The position numbers and the translations under genes are program-made. From positions 501,742 to 565,741 of the forward strand of contig JH720298.1 of NCBI GenBank assembly GCA_000231825.2: a stretch of 64,000 bases of DNA. Reading direction: 5' to 3'. The DNA comes from Tetrahymena elliotti 4EA (Eukaryota; Ciliophora; Oligohymenophorea; Hymenostomatida; Tetrahymenidae). The notes under the pieces are model-generated. The model ran no database searches. It worked only from the letters and a program-made list of their open reading frames with translations, and was not told the origin of the DNA. This document shows positions 1-11,900 of the stretch, piece by piece (the first letter of the stretch is position 1; every line of letters begins with the position of its first letter).

Positions 1-293
1 TAATTTTAATTATAATTTTAGTTTTAAAAGTTGTGGTCTTAACCACCCTATCCATTAGTACTATTCTGTACTCTCTGCTTCTTTTTATTGTTGTTACCTT
101 TATTTTTCATTTAAGTTTTTTCTTTTCTACTTGCACTAAATATAGATTTAGTTGATTTAAATCGCTTTCTACTTTTTGATTCCTAAGTAAATTAGATTTT
201 TATTTTTCCAACTGGATTTGACTTATTATGAAGTTTTTTTTTCTTTTGCATTAGAATTTTACTTTCGGATGAGTATTATCTTTAAATTATCAT
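1..293 (-). CDS. partial hypothetical basic N/Q-rich protein (5' end only)
   Basis: Read with TGA as the only stop, the minus strand is open from an ATG at 293 to the left edge, about 97 codons, with an in-frame TGA just upstream of the ATG. The product is Lys/Arg/Ser-rich at first (near residue 40 it reads SRKRFKSTKSIFSASRKEK) and turns Asn/Gln/Gly-rich near the edge (NGQGGQDHNFQNQNYNQN), with several TAA and TAG codons used as Gln. That composition looks like ciliate coding sequence and not like the TAA-dense spacer around it. No domain is recognisable and the rest lies outside the window. A second in-frame ATG at 251 is an alternative start. It could be a chance open frame, since one stop codon makes long frames more common. 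Confidence 0.45.
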
Positions 294-972
294 CCGTATT
301 CATTTCATAATGAGGATTTCTCGTAATTTCATTTGATATGCTAATCTGTATTATCTATCCATTTTGTTGCTAATATTCGACTCGACAACTTCATTTCAAA
401 TCTTTTTTACTTTAATTAATTTGATCAATTTAATTCTTGACATTATTCAAAAATTTTCATTCTCTTCTTACAGATTTAACAATAAAAAAGCAGAATAAAA
501 TCTTTATTTATTTTTAAAAAGTCATTATTAATTTTAAAAATCAAACCTTCTTTTTAAAAATAGATTTAAATAACTTTTTTAATTTTTAAAATAAAAAAAA
601 AGAGGAGGGAGGTTAGATTTTGAAAAATATTATTTGAATAGAAATAAATTAGAATTAAGTTAAATAGTTTGAAGGAGAAATAAATATACAATTTTAATTG
701 ATTGATGAATCATGTAATAAAATAATATAATTATATGAACATGAGTACATAAGAGATAAAACATACAACTAAATTAATATATTATGAATGTTTTTAAATT
801 TGTAGATATTTTTATATAATTGGTTGTGTATTTATTGATTGATTAGTTGATTTTTTATGTAGTATTAAGGAAGGAAAAATGGAGAACAGTATTGATAAAA
901 GGTAGATTTACCTTTTAATATAAGTACAGTTTTTCACATTATATATTTATTATTGTTTGATCAGCTCTAACT
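294..972. other. intergenic, no gene seen
   Basis: AT-rich spacer between the start of the left-edge minus-strand frame and the stop of the coiled-coil gene. A poly-A run followed by an AG-rich stretch lies at about 590-615. I see no open frame, RNA gene or repeat that I can support. Confidence 0.6.
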
Positions 973-3900
973 TCAACGTCTGTATTGAGAATTGTAGAGA
1001 CGGTTGTAGTTTTCTCTCCAATTAGCAGCTTCTCTAGCCTTATGGTCAATAACGTTAGCAAGGTTGTTGATTTCTTGTCTTAAGTATTGACTTTCAGCTA
1101 ATTGAGATCTTCTGAGAGAGTCAAGTTCTTGGGATTAGACAATATCTCTGGTGATTAAGGCAGTATGTCTATCTCTTTCTTGACTTGTAGCATGATTACG
1201 CCATATTTGAGCTTCGAGGTTGGCTTTCTTGGCGTCTTAAGATGTATTGATCAATTCATGGACAATGTTGTTGTGGGAGTCACGGAGATTTCTTACTTCA
1301 TATTACTTTGAATCTAAGACATTACGTAAGACTGCATTGTTTCTTTCTTATTAGATCATGTCATAATCATGAGAGCGCTACAAGTTTTCTATTTGAGAAC
1401 GTCTTAAATCTTTAGCTACTTCAACTTCAATAGATTTTTCACGTTCAGTTCTGACATAAGTATTCTTCCAAATTTCAGCTTCAACAGACTTTTCACGTTC
1501 CTTTCTTTCAGCATCACTAGCAGAAATCAAATAATTTCTAGCACGTTCTTTTTATTCTAAGGCTTCTCTTTACTTTGCATCTAAGACGTAGTTCAAGGTC
1601 TTTTCTTATTCTTCGAGTTTTTGCTTTTCGAAGTGATGAGAGTTTCTAAGAACATCAATATCTCTTTTGTGAATTTATTCCTTGACTTCTAATTCAAGTA
1701 ATCTCTTTCTTTCAGCTTCTTCAGCAAGGAGTCTCTTTCTTTCTATGTCAGCTTCTAAGGCACGCTTTTCAATTTCAGCATTGTTTCTAGCAAGACGGGA
1801 ACGAGCTAAGTTGTTGCTAGTATCACGAATACGTTCCTCCTTTTGATTTAAGTCACTACGTAAGTTATTAATGCGTCCTTCAAGAACTTCACGATCACTG
1901 TGATGAGAGTGCTTTAAAGCTTCAATACTCTTTTCTCTTTCATGATGAATTTTTTTGACTTCTTCTTCCTTCAAAATTTCAATGGACTTTTGTCTAACTC
2001 TCCAATCGTTGGCTTCCTTCTTATTGCTAAGTTCTCTTTCACGAGTTTTGTTGATTCTTCTCTTGACATCTTCTAAGTTTTGTCTTAAATCATCAAGATT
2101 CTTTTCCTTTTCAACCTAAACATTTATAAATAATTATTATCTATTTTGTATAAGGTAGCTTTTTTTATAAATAAAGAAAATAGTTATTACAATAAGTTAA
2201 GAGTAAGTAAGCTTCTTGGTATCAAGAACATCCTTAGCTCTTTGGTGATCCTCCTTAAGTTTTTCAAGGAGTTCAGTGTGTTCTCTATCAGCTTATTATT
2301 CTTCGAGATTCTTGAGCTCATGAGTGTTTTCAATTCTCTTTTAGATAGATTCAATTTAAGATAACAAGTTTTGTTCTTATTCTTTAAGCTTTAATTCGTT
2401 CTTTCTAATGCTGTAGTTTTCAATTTATGATTTAGTCATATCTTGTCTAAGCTTTTCGCTTTCATCATACTTCAAGTCTAATAAGGATCTGATTTCCTTA
2501 ACTTCCTTCTTGGCAGAAGCTAATTCTATTTTGATAAATAAATATTTAGAAAAAATGAAATATAAAAAGATCAAATTGTTGCTAGTGAGAGAAAATGAAT
2601 TTGATTTGTTTATTTAAATAGAGAAGCAAATTATTTTGATGTAATTAAAAGATATGGATAAATCTTTAGTCAATAATAGATTGAGATAAAAAAATTAAAG
2701 ATTTAAAGTTGTATTTTGATTGGTTTATAATTAATTTAACAAAAAGAAATCAAAGAAGAATTGCTTTAGCTATTTTATTTGGGAAATTAGTTGGGAAAAT
2801 AATAATAAAAAATTAATATCAGTTAAATTTTATTTAAAGAACTAATATCCATCAAATTAATAATTCTATTTAAGCGATTAATTAGCCTATCTTAAAATCT
2901 AAATTATTTGTATATTGATAGATAGATAGAGAAGTGTTTGTTTGTTAACTTGCATTTAATTTTCACTAAATATTTACGTATTGATTGCTTTTTTTAATTT
3001 TATTAATTTGAAAAGCAGCCTACTACATATTATTAGTTTTTTTGATTTTCAATAAATGTAAAATCTATTTATCTATAATCTTATCTCGCTCATTTGCTAT
3101 TACTAATAAAATTTACTAAGGAAGGTAAATAAAAAAATCTATTCACTTTATGCTAAAATAAAGTCAAAATATATGTTAGTATTTTAATTTTCTGTTAAAA
3201 TACCTAAAATCCAACAATTAATCTTTCTAAATTGTTAATATATTTTGCAACAAATTATTTTATTTGGATAGGCATTGACATTCAAAAATATAAATTAGTT
3301 AATTTGTTTATTACTGCTAGGAACGGTAATGAGAGTTGAGTTTCTTCTGTGAAGGTCATCAGCTTCATCAATCTTAAATTAGATATCCTTGAGGATGTTG
3401 TTGAGTTGAGCTTCATAGATTCTCAATTATTATTCACTGGTTTACTTGACACCAGAAACTCTGAGTTCTTGATTGAAGTAAAGGGACTTCCATTCATCAA
3501 CTTCTTTCATCTTTTCATGTAATTGATTTCTTAAAGATTCAATTTCAACCTATAAAAGATCTTATTAAACATCAACGCTTCTTCTTAAGATATCAGCTTA
3601 GCTCTTTGCTAATTGGTCCTTCAATTAGACCTCCAAATCCTTATTATTTATATAAATTTTAGTTATTTTATAGCTTCATATTTGTTTTTGATGTTAAGCT
3701 TTTCATATTTATCAATTTGTTAATGATTTAGTTAATCTTAACGTGTGTCGTCTTTTAAGTCAAAAATTTGGAGGAAATTTAAACCCAAGACAACAAATTA
3801 AAAGATGACTGAAGAATCATTGTTCTACAAGATTGTAATTATGCTCTTTGAAATAAAATTATAATTACCTTTTCTCTTTCGGCAGTATAGTTCTTGGTTT

Positions 3901-4198
3901 TCCAGAAATTGAGTTCTTCAATGAGACGGAGATTTTCCTTTTCGAGGATTTCTTTACGTAAATCGGATTCTTGGGCTCTGGATTTCCACTTATCGAGGTC
4001 ACATTGGTATCTTTGTTCCATGGTATTCTTTAATTCATAGTAGTTGTTCAATTAACGAGTTTCTGCAGTGAGAGGACTCTTAGAGTAGTATGGATCTCTC
4101 TTACCTACTTTTGTAGGGCTTTCATATTGGAGAATGTATTGCTTGGCAGGAGACTTTCTGAAGTAGCTCAAGCTAGTTGGAAGATCTAAATTTGACAT
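973..4198 (-). CDS. coiled-coil cytoskeletal-type protein with ~90-residue repeats (710 aa)
   Basis: The ATG at 4198 and TGA at 973-975 enclose four exons with introns at 3640-3868, 2526-3314 and 2116-2190; the joined length is exactly 711 codons. A short head of about 50 residues carries Ser/Thr-Pro sites (for example KSPAKQYILQYESPTK), typical of phosphorylatable heads on filament proteins. The rest is almost continuous charged alpha-helical coiled coil without membrane segments or Pro. A Trp followed by a basic residue recurs (DKWKSR, DEWKSLY, NDWRVR, EIWKNTY, QIWRNH, NWRENY), and the C-terminal half is a repeat of about 90 residues whose copies begin with Ser-His or Ser-Gln. Codons such as CTT, TCT, GTC, AAG and CGT are more frequent than in neighbouring genes, suggesting high expression. 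A structural filament protein of the ciliate cortex or oral apparatus (tetrin-like or epiplasm-like) is a guess from architecture only. Confidence 0.85.
2526..3314 (-). other. long intron of the coiled-coil gene
   Basis: This 789-nt AT-rich segment is bounded on the minus strand by GTAATA at 3314 and an AG at 2526-2527. Removing it joins an exon ending ...LITVPS to one beginning LASAKKEVKE, with the split codon restored to Lys and the coiled coil continuing in frame. It is long beside the other introns of this gene. No embedded gene is visible. Confidence 0.75.
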
Positions 4199-6319
4199 TT
4201 TATATTGTTTTTTAATGGTAAATTATTTAAGTTGAGAATTAGAAGACTTGTTTTGAATAACAGAAAAACTTTTTTCTTTTTCCTTTTTGTTTGCTTTGTT
4301 TTTTTTAATTTTTAATAATAATTATTGGCGTTCTGTGGGCTTTTGATAAAAGTATGTGTGTTTGTTTGATTTTATGCCTTGATTAATAATACAGAGAAGG
4401 GAAAAGCTAAATAAAATTTATTTTTTTAATAATTGGTTAATATTATATATCACTTTGAACGAAATCCACTCGTTTGGTCCATAATCCCCCTTACTAAATT
4501 ATAAATGATAAATATATTTATAACAAAATTAAGATATTTATTTACTCTTATTCATAATTGACTCTCTTAATTATTATTTATTCATTCATTCATTATTCAC
4601 TAATTTGCCAATATAAATAATATCCTATCACTAAATAGATAAATAGTATCTCTTTCACAATATTCCCACCAGCACACATATTTTTAAGCCATACACCAAA
4701 TCAAATCGTTTTTCTATTTAAATTGATCTTGTTTTTTTTTTGGCTTACTCAATTGCTTTTAATTGTAAATATCAACTTTTCCATGGCAAGGCAAAAAATA
4801 ATTAAAAATATCCTTTGGAATTATGTGATATTTAGAGTTGGGTGATTTTAATGCAAACTCTTAATTTTATTTTTTGATCATCAAAATTTTTTAATTCTAT
4901 GTAATAAATTACTGATTTTTCTTAAATTACGATAATAGGCAAGATATATATTTATTAACTCATTTACTCACTTTTTCTTTTTGTTGTTTTTACTTTTCTT
5001 TTTTCAATCAAATTAGTAAATTTTCATCAAAACTCTTATTTTGGCTGTTTTCTTTGGAGGGTTTGAAATTATTGAGTGAATCATAATCATATCAATATTT
5101 ATCATAAAAAATTATAAATTTGAAATATTTATATTATATTTAGACCACTTTTATGAGCAGCTTATAAATTATTCGGTTTATTGAAGGACTTCTAGCTGTT
5201 ATTCATTTAAAAAATTCTATTTAATTAATCATAGAATTTAGAAGAACCTCTTTTTTCAAAAGGGTTATTTACTACGATATAAAATTCTATTTGGTTTTAA
5301 AATGCCTTTCTGTAAATTTGGTGATAAAATTAATATCTTAATAAATATTAGTGGTTGGTTCTCTAATCAAATCTAATAAGATTTTGATAAGTAAGTCAAA
5401 TCAATTATTTACCTTTCATAAATTAATTTTTACTCTCAAATTTTTTGAAACACAATTAATAGCCAATAAACTCAAATTTCTTTTCTCTTTATCACTCAAT
5501 TAATATTATCCAAATGATTTTGATACAAAATCAAATCAAAATTTTTAAGTATTCAAATAATTAATAATGAAATCTTTATAAAATACTCAAATAGCTAATA
5601 AAAGTTCTTCTCACAATATTTTAAAAGTTGAGTATATAAGATTTGATTTTTCTAAGCCTCATGAAATTTTTCTGATTGACGATATATTAATAAATGTAAA
5701 TAAGCAGGGTAGATACTTATCTTTGCTAAGTAAGAAACGATTTGAAAGATATATTTCACAAATTTTCTAAAATTTGATCTAAATTGAAATTATGTTCCTA
5801 ATAAATAAAAGATTTGATTTTGAAGAATTGTAATAAATTTTGCCTTAATTTTAAATAGACATGATTTTTGAGTGAACTTTAACAATTGTTTGAAATAGTT
5901 AATAAATATTAACTTGATGTTTTTTAAATTAAATTCAAATTTTTTTAAGGAATTTTAAGACCTAAAATAAAAAATATTTTTGATCTGGATAAATAAAATT
6001 ACTATTCTTTTTTATAGCAAACAAGAAAATGTTATTTTAAATAAAGTATAAAATTTAATTTAATTGATAAAAACTATCTGATTAAGATAGATATTGGACC
6101 AATATTTTTGATTTACTTTTTTCATTATTAAACTGAAATTAATTATTATTGTCTGAAATAATAATTTTAAATATTTTCTGTCTAATAATTAAATTTCAAA
6201 ATAAAAATGATAATAGAACTAATCTTTTAGCCTTTAATAATTTTGAATTTAATCCTAATCTGCACACTTTACTAGTCTTATTGTTACTTTTAAAAAAATA
6301 AATATTCAATAAATAGATA
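4199..6319. other. intergenic, no gene seen
   Basis: AT-rich spacer upstream of the coiled-coil gene. It presumably contains that gene's promoter near 4200-4400. No coding-like stretch was found on either strand when read with TGA as the only stop. Confidence 0.5.
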
Positions 6320-7475
6320 TTTTTAAGAATTAGAAAAGCACTAAAATTTGAATAAATTCTGAAACAAAAAAAAATTTATTGAATGAGTAAGTCAAACATA
6401 TATCAAGTATACCAAACCAAGTTACTCAACCAGTTTCTCATAAATTAAAGCCTTTCTATATTTATTCAAAAATACATAATTTATAATGAAACACTATTTT
6501 TATGGAAGGCGTAGATTCAAAATTTAGAGATTAGAGCATTTTGCGAATTCAGATCCTATTGTTTATGCTCCCATGTCACCAATACTATTCTTGCTATTAA
6601 AGAGTTATTGAAAAGCATGTAAATTTGAATGAATTCTGAAACAAAAAATCAAAAAACTAATGAATGAGTAACCTAAATAAATATCAACAAAACCAAACCA
6701 AATTAATCAGCCAGTTTCTCATAAATTAAAGTCTTTATTTTTTCATTCAAAATACATAATCTTGCTAAACCAGATCCTAACCCTGTAAATTTGAATGAAT
6801 TTTGAAACAAAAAATCAAAAAATTAATGAATGAATGAACAAACCAAACAATATTAGCCAGCCAATTTCTCATAAAATAAAATCTTTCTTTATTCATTTAA
6901 AAATACATAATTAATAATGAAACACTATTTTTACTAAAGGTAAAGAGTCAAAGTTTAGAGATTAGAGCATTTTGCTAATTCAGATCCTATTGTTTATGCT
7001 CCCATGTCACCAATACTATTCTTGCTATTAAAGAGTTATTGAAAAGCATGTAAATTTGAATGAATTCTGAAACAAAAAATCAAAAAACTAATGAATGAGT
7101 AACCTAAATAAATATCAACAAAACCAAACCAAATTAATCAGCCAGTTTCTCATAAATTAAAGTCTTTATTTTTTCATTCAACATAATTTATATTCAAACA
7201 CTATTTTTACCCAAGGTTAAGATTTAAAGTTTAGAGATTATAGAACATTTTGCTAATTCAGATCCTAATTTTTATGCTCCCATGTCACCAATATAATTCT
7301 TGCTATTAAAAAGTTATAAATATAAATTATAATTTTTAAGAATAAGAAAAGCATGAAAATTTGGATGAAATAAAAATATTATGAATGAGCAAGCCAAACA
7401 TATTTCAAGCAAACCAAACCAAATTAGTCAGCTAGTTTCTCATAAGTTAAATTCTTTCTTTATTCTTTCAAAAAT
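6320..7475 (-). repeat. tandem exon-intron units, up to five copies, spacing ~210-280 nt
   Basis: A unit recurs beginning at about 6320, 6615, 6785, 7045 and 7331. The shared non-coding part runs from GCATGTAAATTTGAATGAAT through a block ending TTTCTCATAAATTAAAG and is virtually identical between 6616-6757 and 7046-7177. Three copies also contain the segment around GATCCTATTGTTTATGCTCC (at 6551 and 6983, variant at 7261). Copy 2 keeps only a short stump of that segment near 6765-6784. The last copy has only the non-coding part. Intronic and exonic parts were evidently duplicated together. Confidence 0.85.
6504..7302 (-). pseudogene. decaying leucine-rich-repeat exons (one LRR per exon)
   Basis: On the minus strand the conserved parts of the repeat units encode the ciliate-type LRR motif. 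The intact middle exon (6935-7024) gives KNSIGDMGAQTIGSELAKCS followed by NLQTLTLYL, flanked by an AG acceptor (TTTAATAG) and a GTAAAAATAG donor. It is exactly 90 nt and enters and leaves in the same codon phase, so exons of this kind could be joined in series into an LRR solenoid. The copy at 6504-6593 is also 90 nt, but its donor GT is changed to AT. The copy at 7211-7302 is 92 nt, which shifts the frame inside the Cys-Ser-Asn-Leu region. A fourth exon is nearly deleted near 6770. I see no start codon exon, no terminal exon and no further repeats nearby, so I call it a gene remnant, not a working gene. Confidence 0.7.
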
Positions 7476-8915
7476 TGAATATGAATTAATTAAAAATTTT
7501 TTAAAAAAATTAGATTAGCTTTTTCAAACAGAATTTTGCAAAATATAAAACAAATTGAATTTATGAGGTTGCTACCTAAAAGTTGAACATAGCTTATAAT
7601 TTGAAATACATTTTTTTAATTATTTTTCACCCCCTATTTCATATCTTCGAATTTAATTGATAAAAATAATACTTTTTTTTATCAAAAAGAGGGTATATTT
7701 TTAATAGAATAGCTTATTTAAATTATAATTTTCAATTAATCTATATATAAGAATTATTCTTTAAAATGTTAAAGAATAATAATAATTAAATCAAGTTATT
7801 TTATAAATATTAAAAAAAAATATTTACAACAATCTAGCTCAAAGAATAAACTAACAGAATTATTATTTACTTGCTAATTTCATATGATTATTAGTGTACC
7901 AAAATGTTATATTGTTATAATAATTTATTAATTTTGAAAAGATTACTTGTAGCCATTTTAAATAGCTTATTAATTAGTGGAAGAACACGTTTGAAAGAAT
8001 AAAATATATATTGTTAACAAAATATTATATATTTATTTTTAGTGTGGATGATTTTTTATAAATAATTTTAACTGAAAATAACTAAAAAATAAGAAAAATA
8101 TAAAGTAGATTTTTATTAAAGGAAATTGATTAAAAAATAGTAATTATTATTATAAGTAAGCCTAATTAATCATGAAAAAGTGCATTTAATTATAAAATAA
8201 ATATGAAAATGTATCATTCTGTGTTTATCATTTTGTAAAATAAATATTCAAGAAAAACCATAAATAGATTAACCAATTCTTTCAGTTATCTAAAAAATTC
8301 AATTTAGAAAGTGATAAAAAAATTGTTTTTTTCAGTATTTTTAGGAGTATAGTTTGTTGAAAATATTCGAAAATCAAAGAAAAGAATTTATATTTTATCA
8401 TCTTAAAATCAAATAGATTATTGAAGTTATTTGATGACTAATTAGTACTGTTATTTTTGAGTGATAAATAATACTGATGGTATTTTTTTACCTTTGAATA
8501 ATTAAAAGAAATATTAACTGTTTAGAATCAAATTTATTTATTTATTATTTTTGTAAATATCCATTAAAAATAAAAATATTCAAAATTGATAATGGAAAAG
8601 AAACAAAAAATTGGGAAATAAATAAATAGGTAGGTAGGTAGGGATACTTACTGCTTTAAGTTTACTATTAACATATCAACTACAATTAAAAATTTTAAAT
8701 AATTCAAAAACTGTATTTAACTAGATTGCTTGTAAATGTAAATCTCAAATAAATAAGTTTATATAATGTCAAGTCATGCCACTTCTTAATTTTCTTTTAG
8801 TTATTGAAAATTTAGTGCAATTATTTATTAAGTAAGTTATTTCCTTATATAATTAAGTGAATCAATATTAATATTGGAGTTAAATTGTGATATTTTTATT
8901 AAAATAAGGTTTGAA
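7476..8915. other. intergenic, no gene seen
   Basis: AT-rich spacer between the LRR remnant and the start of the channel gene. The only structured element is a short TAGG tract at 8626-8643. The region next to 8916 presumably holds the channel promoter. Confidence 0.5.
8626..8643. repeat. TAGG tetranucleotide microsatellite
   Basis: Four tandem TAGG units stand in otherwise AT-rich spacer, about 270 nt upstream of the channel ATG. A longer tract of the same unit occurs at about 42197-42237. Confidence 0.9.
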
Positions 8916-11900
8916 ATGAGTGAACGAGAGATTTATGAAATAGATTAAAACTAAAATCAATAAAATAATGACTTAAATGATTTCCAAGAATATTAATTAG
9001 CAGAATAAAATATTGGAGAGGATAGCCCAAATAATACACGCCTTAAAAAGCTGATAAAAGAAAGAGGAGGTCATGTTAATATTAGAAATCAAAAAAAGAG
9101 TATGTCATTTAATAATTCAATTTCAAGAGAATAAAACAATAATCATTCATAAAAATCCAAAACTGTTAAACTTAATGATAAGCCTATAATAAATGATGGC
9201 TCAAATAAGAGTGGAAATAGTAAGATAAAAGAAGATTAAGGCAATACATTTCTTAGATAATCTAGTTTGGTCTATCAATCTAAGCAAGATAAAATAGATG
9301 CATTAAAAAAGAAAGTTGGTTTAAGAAAAGAAAACAATGCTGAAGGCAATGGGAATTAAAAAAAAGAAGGGTATCTCAAAATATTAATTAATAAATGTAG
9401 AAAATGGATGAAGTAAAAGTTCAGAAGTTGTACAAAAAAGAAGAGTAGGTCGAAATAGAAATAATAGCTTAATAATTCTAAAAGAAGGGCAGGAGTAGCT
9501 ACAAATGAAAATCCTGAAAAAAACAATAGTGGTGGTGAAGAGGCTAATAATAATTCGATGACTGGTTATTCAAAGAGAGATTCTTTATAATCTAGTTTTA
9601 TAAGTAAAGGAACTGGAAGTACGATTTCTGCAATAATAAGTGATCAAGAGAAGATTGACAAAGAGATTTAATAACTTAAGGATGCTGTTAAGATAATGAG
9701 CAAAGAAAGGATGTATTAAAAGGCTTATAGACATCTAATGGATGGGTTACTTTATAGATCTGTAAGGCATGATTTAGATGGTGAAGACAATACTTGGAAT
9801 AGGTTTATAATGTTCATTTGGCATATACAAAACTCAAGCATTTGGAATGATTTTTTACTTTTCCTTGGTTGGATATATATTCTAATGAGTTTTTTTGAGC
9901 CTGCCAATAGAAATGGTTAAAGTCTTGATGAAGATTCTTTTAAATTAATGAATGGAATAGAGTGTTTTATCCTTTCTTTGTAAACAATTGATCTTATTAT
10001 GGAAGTCTTATAGCGGTCCAGCTAAGAAAATTAAAATCTACTGTAAGCTTTTGTAAGTAGAAAAAAAAACTTATTTCGACTCATATTTTTTATGCTTAAT
10101 GTATCTGACCTAATAAATTACGTTTAAAAATATCCATAAAATACATTTCGGTTTGCAAGAGTGTTTCGACCACTTCAAATCATTATTTTTTCTAAATCAC
10201 TAAGAAGAAACTTTCAGGGAATTATTAATTCAGCAAAAAATCTATTAATTATACTGTTTTTTGATATTATAATCACTTCGTTCTGGGCTTATTTGGGTAT
10301 GAATCTAATAGGAGATATTTACAACGACCCTTCAGTTGATAGTAAAGTTTTCTTTTAATTAACTTAAATCAAAATTAATATTTTAACTTGGATCTAGAAA
10401 TTAAAGAACAAATTATATTTTTGTTTTATTTCTTCCCACAGTAAAAATTAATTTACTTCCAACAAATATTTCTTTGATTAATTTATTTTTTGTTAAATTA
10501 GCTTCTATTGTTGATTTCAGAGATTTCTTGAAGACATCTAACTCCTTATATATATTTAGCTCTTTAGATCTCTTCCCAGATCTTTTATTTCCATCTGTTA
10601 CTGAATCCTTTTATTATTTACTTTATTTTCTCCCATATATTAGTAATTTCTTTAAAATTAAAAATAGTATTTTAATTAAATAAAAATATTTTTAAAACAA
10701 AAGTTATGTTTTTACTCTTGTTTGTTCCTATTCCAGTCGCTGTTGTCTATGAAGGATTTAGAAAACACAGATTGAATTTATTAATTGGTAAAATAGATTT
10801 TTTTATTGATTTATTTTGATTCATTTTTAAAAATTAAAAAAAAGCTGATAGAATAAAAAGAAGGAAAGCGTTATGGGCTTGCTTTGAATGCATAGTATAA
10901 GATTCTAAGAAGTCATACATAACAAAAGCTGATTTTTGCTCTTTTTTTTATTATGTGTATAAATAAGTAGAACTTGAAGATGAGGCTGAAATATTAGCGG
11001 ATGTTTTGTATGAAGAATTGGATGCTAATGATAATAAAAAAGTTAGCATTGAAGAATTTTTTACTGTAATTGAATTTACTGAATAGAGAAAAGAATTTAG
11101 ATTGCAAAGAATAAAACCATCTAAGCTATGGGTGGATTTTAGGGAATACATTTAAGTTAAATTTAACTTAAGTAAATTCATCTAAGGATCTTTATGGGAG
11201 GGTATATCATTTATAATGACAATTGGTAGTTGTATTTTAACCATTTTGATTCTGATTTATGATTCGCTTTCAACAGATGGATATGTCGATTTCTTTGATA
11301 AATTCTTTTTTGCCTTTTTTGCACTTGAAATTATTTTAAAAATTGTTGCCTTTGGTCCTATTAATTTCGCTGATGATCCATGGAATGTTTTTGATACAGT
11401 TCTTGTTTTATTTTAAGTAACGCAATATCTTTTAGATTAACTATTTATTTGAATTCATAAAATAAAATATTAAGGCATTCTTTGATTACGTTTTCGTAAC
11501 ATTTTTGAAGAATTCGAATGTGAAATCAGTCAGTGCGAGCAGAGTTTTGAAAATAGCCAAATTATAAAAAGTATTCAGGATGTTTAGGGCGTTTCGTACT
11601 GTCAAAGTTTTAAATTATGTTTTATACGGTCTCGATATCATTAGGAAAGTTTATGAAATGCTTTACAAAATTGTGATCTGTATACCAATAGTTATGAAGC
11701 TTTCTGTTATTTATGTTATAGTCATTTACATCTATGCAGCAGTAGGAGTAGAAATATTCAATACAGAACTAAATAAAATATTTGCATCTGAGTATGGAAG
11801 AGGGTTGTGTGACTCGACAGACCCAGGATAAACAGATTTCAATGAATGTTAGTAAATAAAAAATATTTTTAAATGATTATTGTAATAAATATATTTTATT

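Noticed and set aside
3690..3790. A coiled-coil-like frame (RQDQLNHQQIDKYEKLNIKN) inside a non-coding gap of the first coiled-coil gene.
   Set aside because: No GT donor follows it. Treating 3640-3868 as one intron restores the frame exactly, to 711 codons in total.
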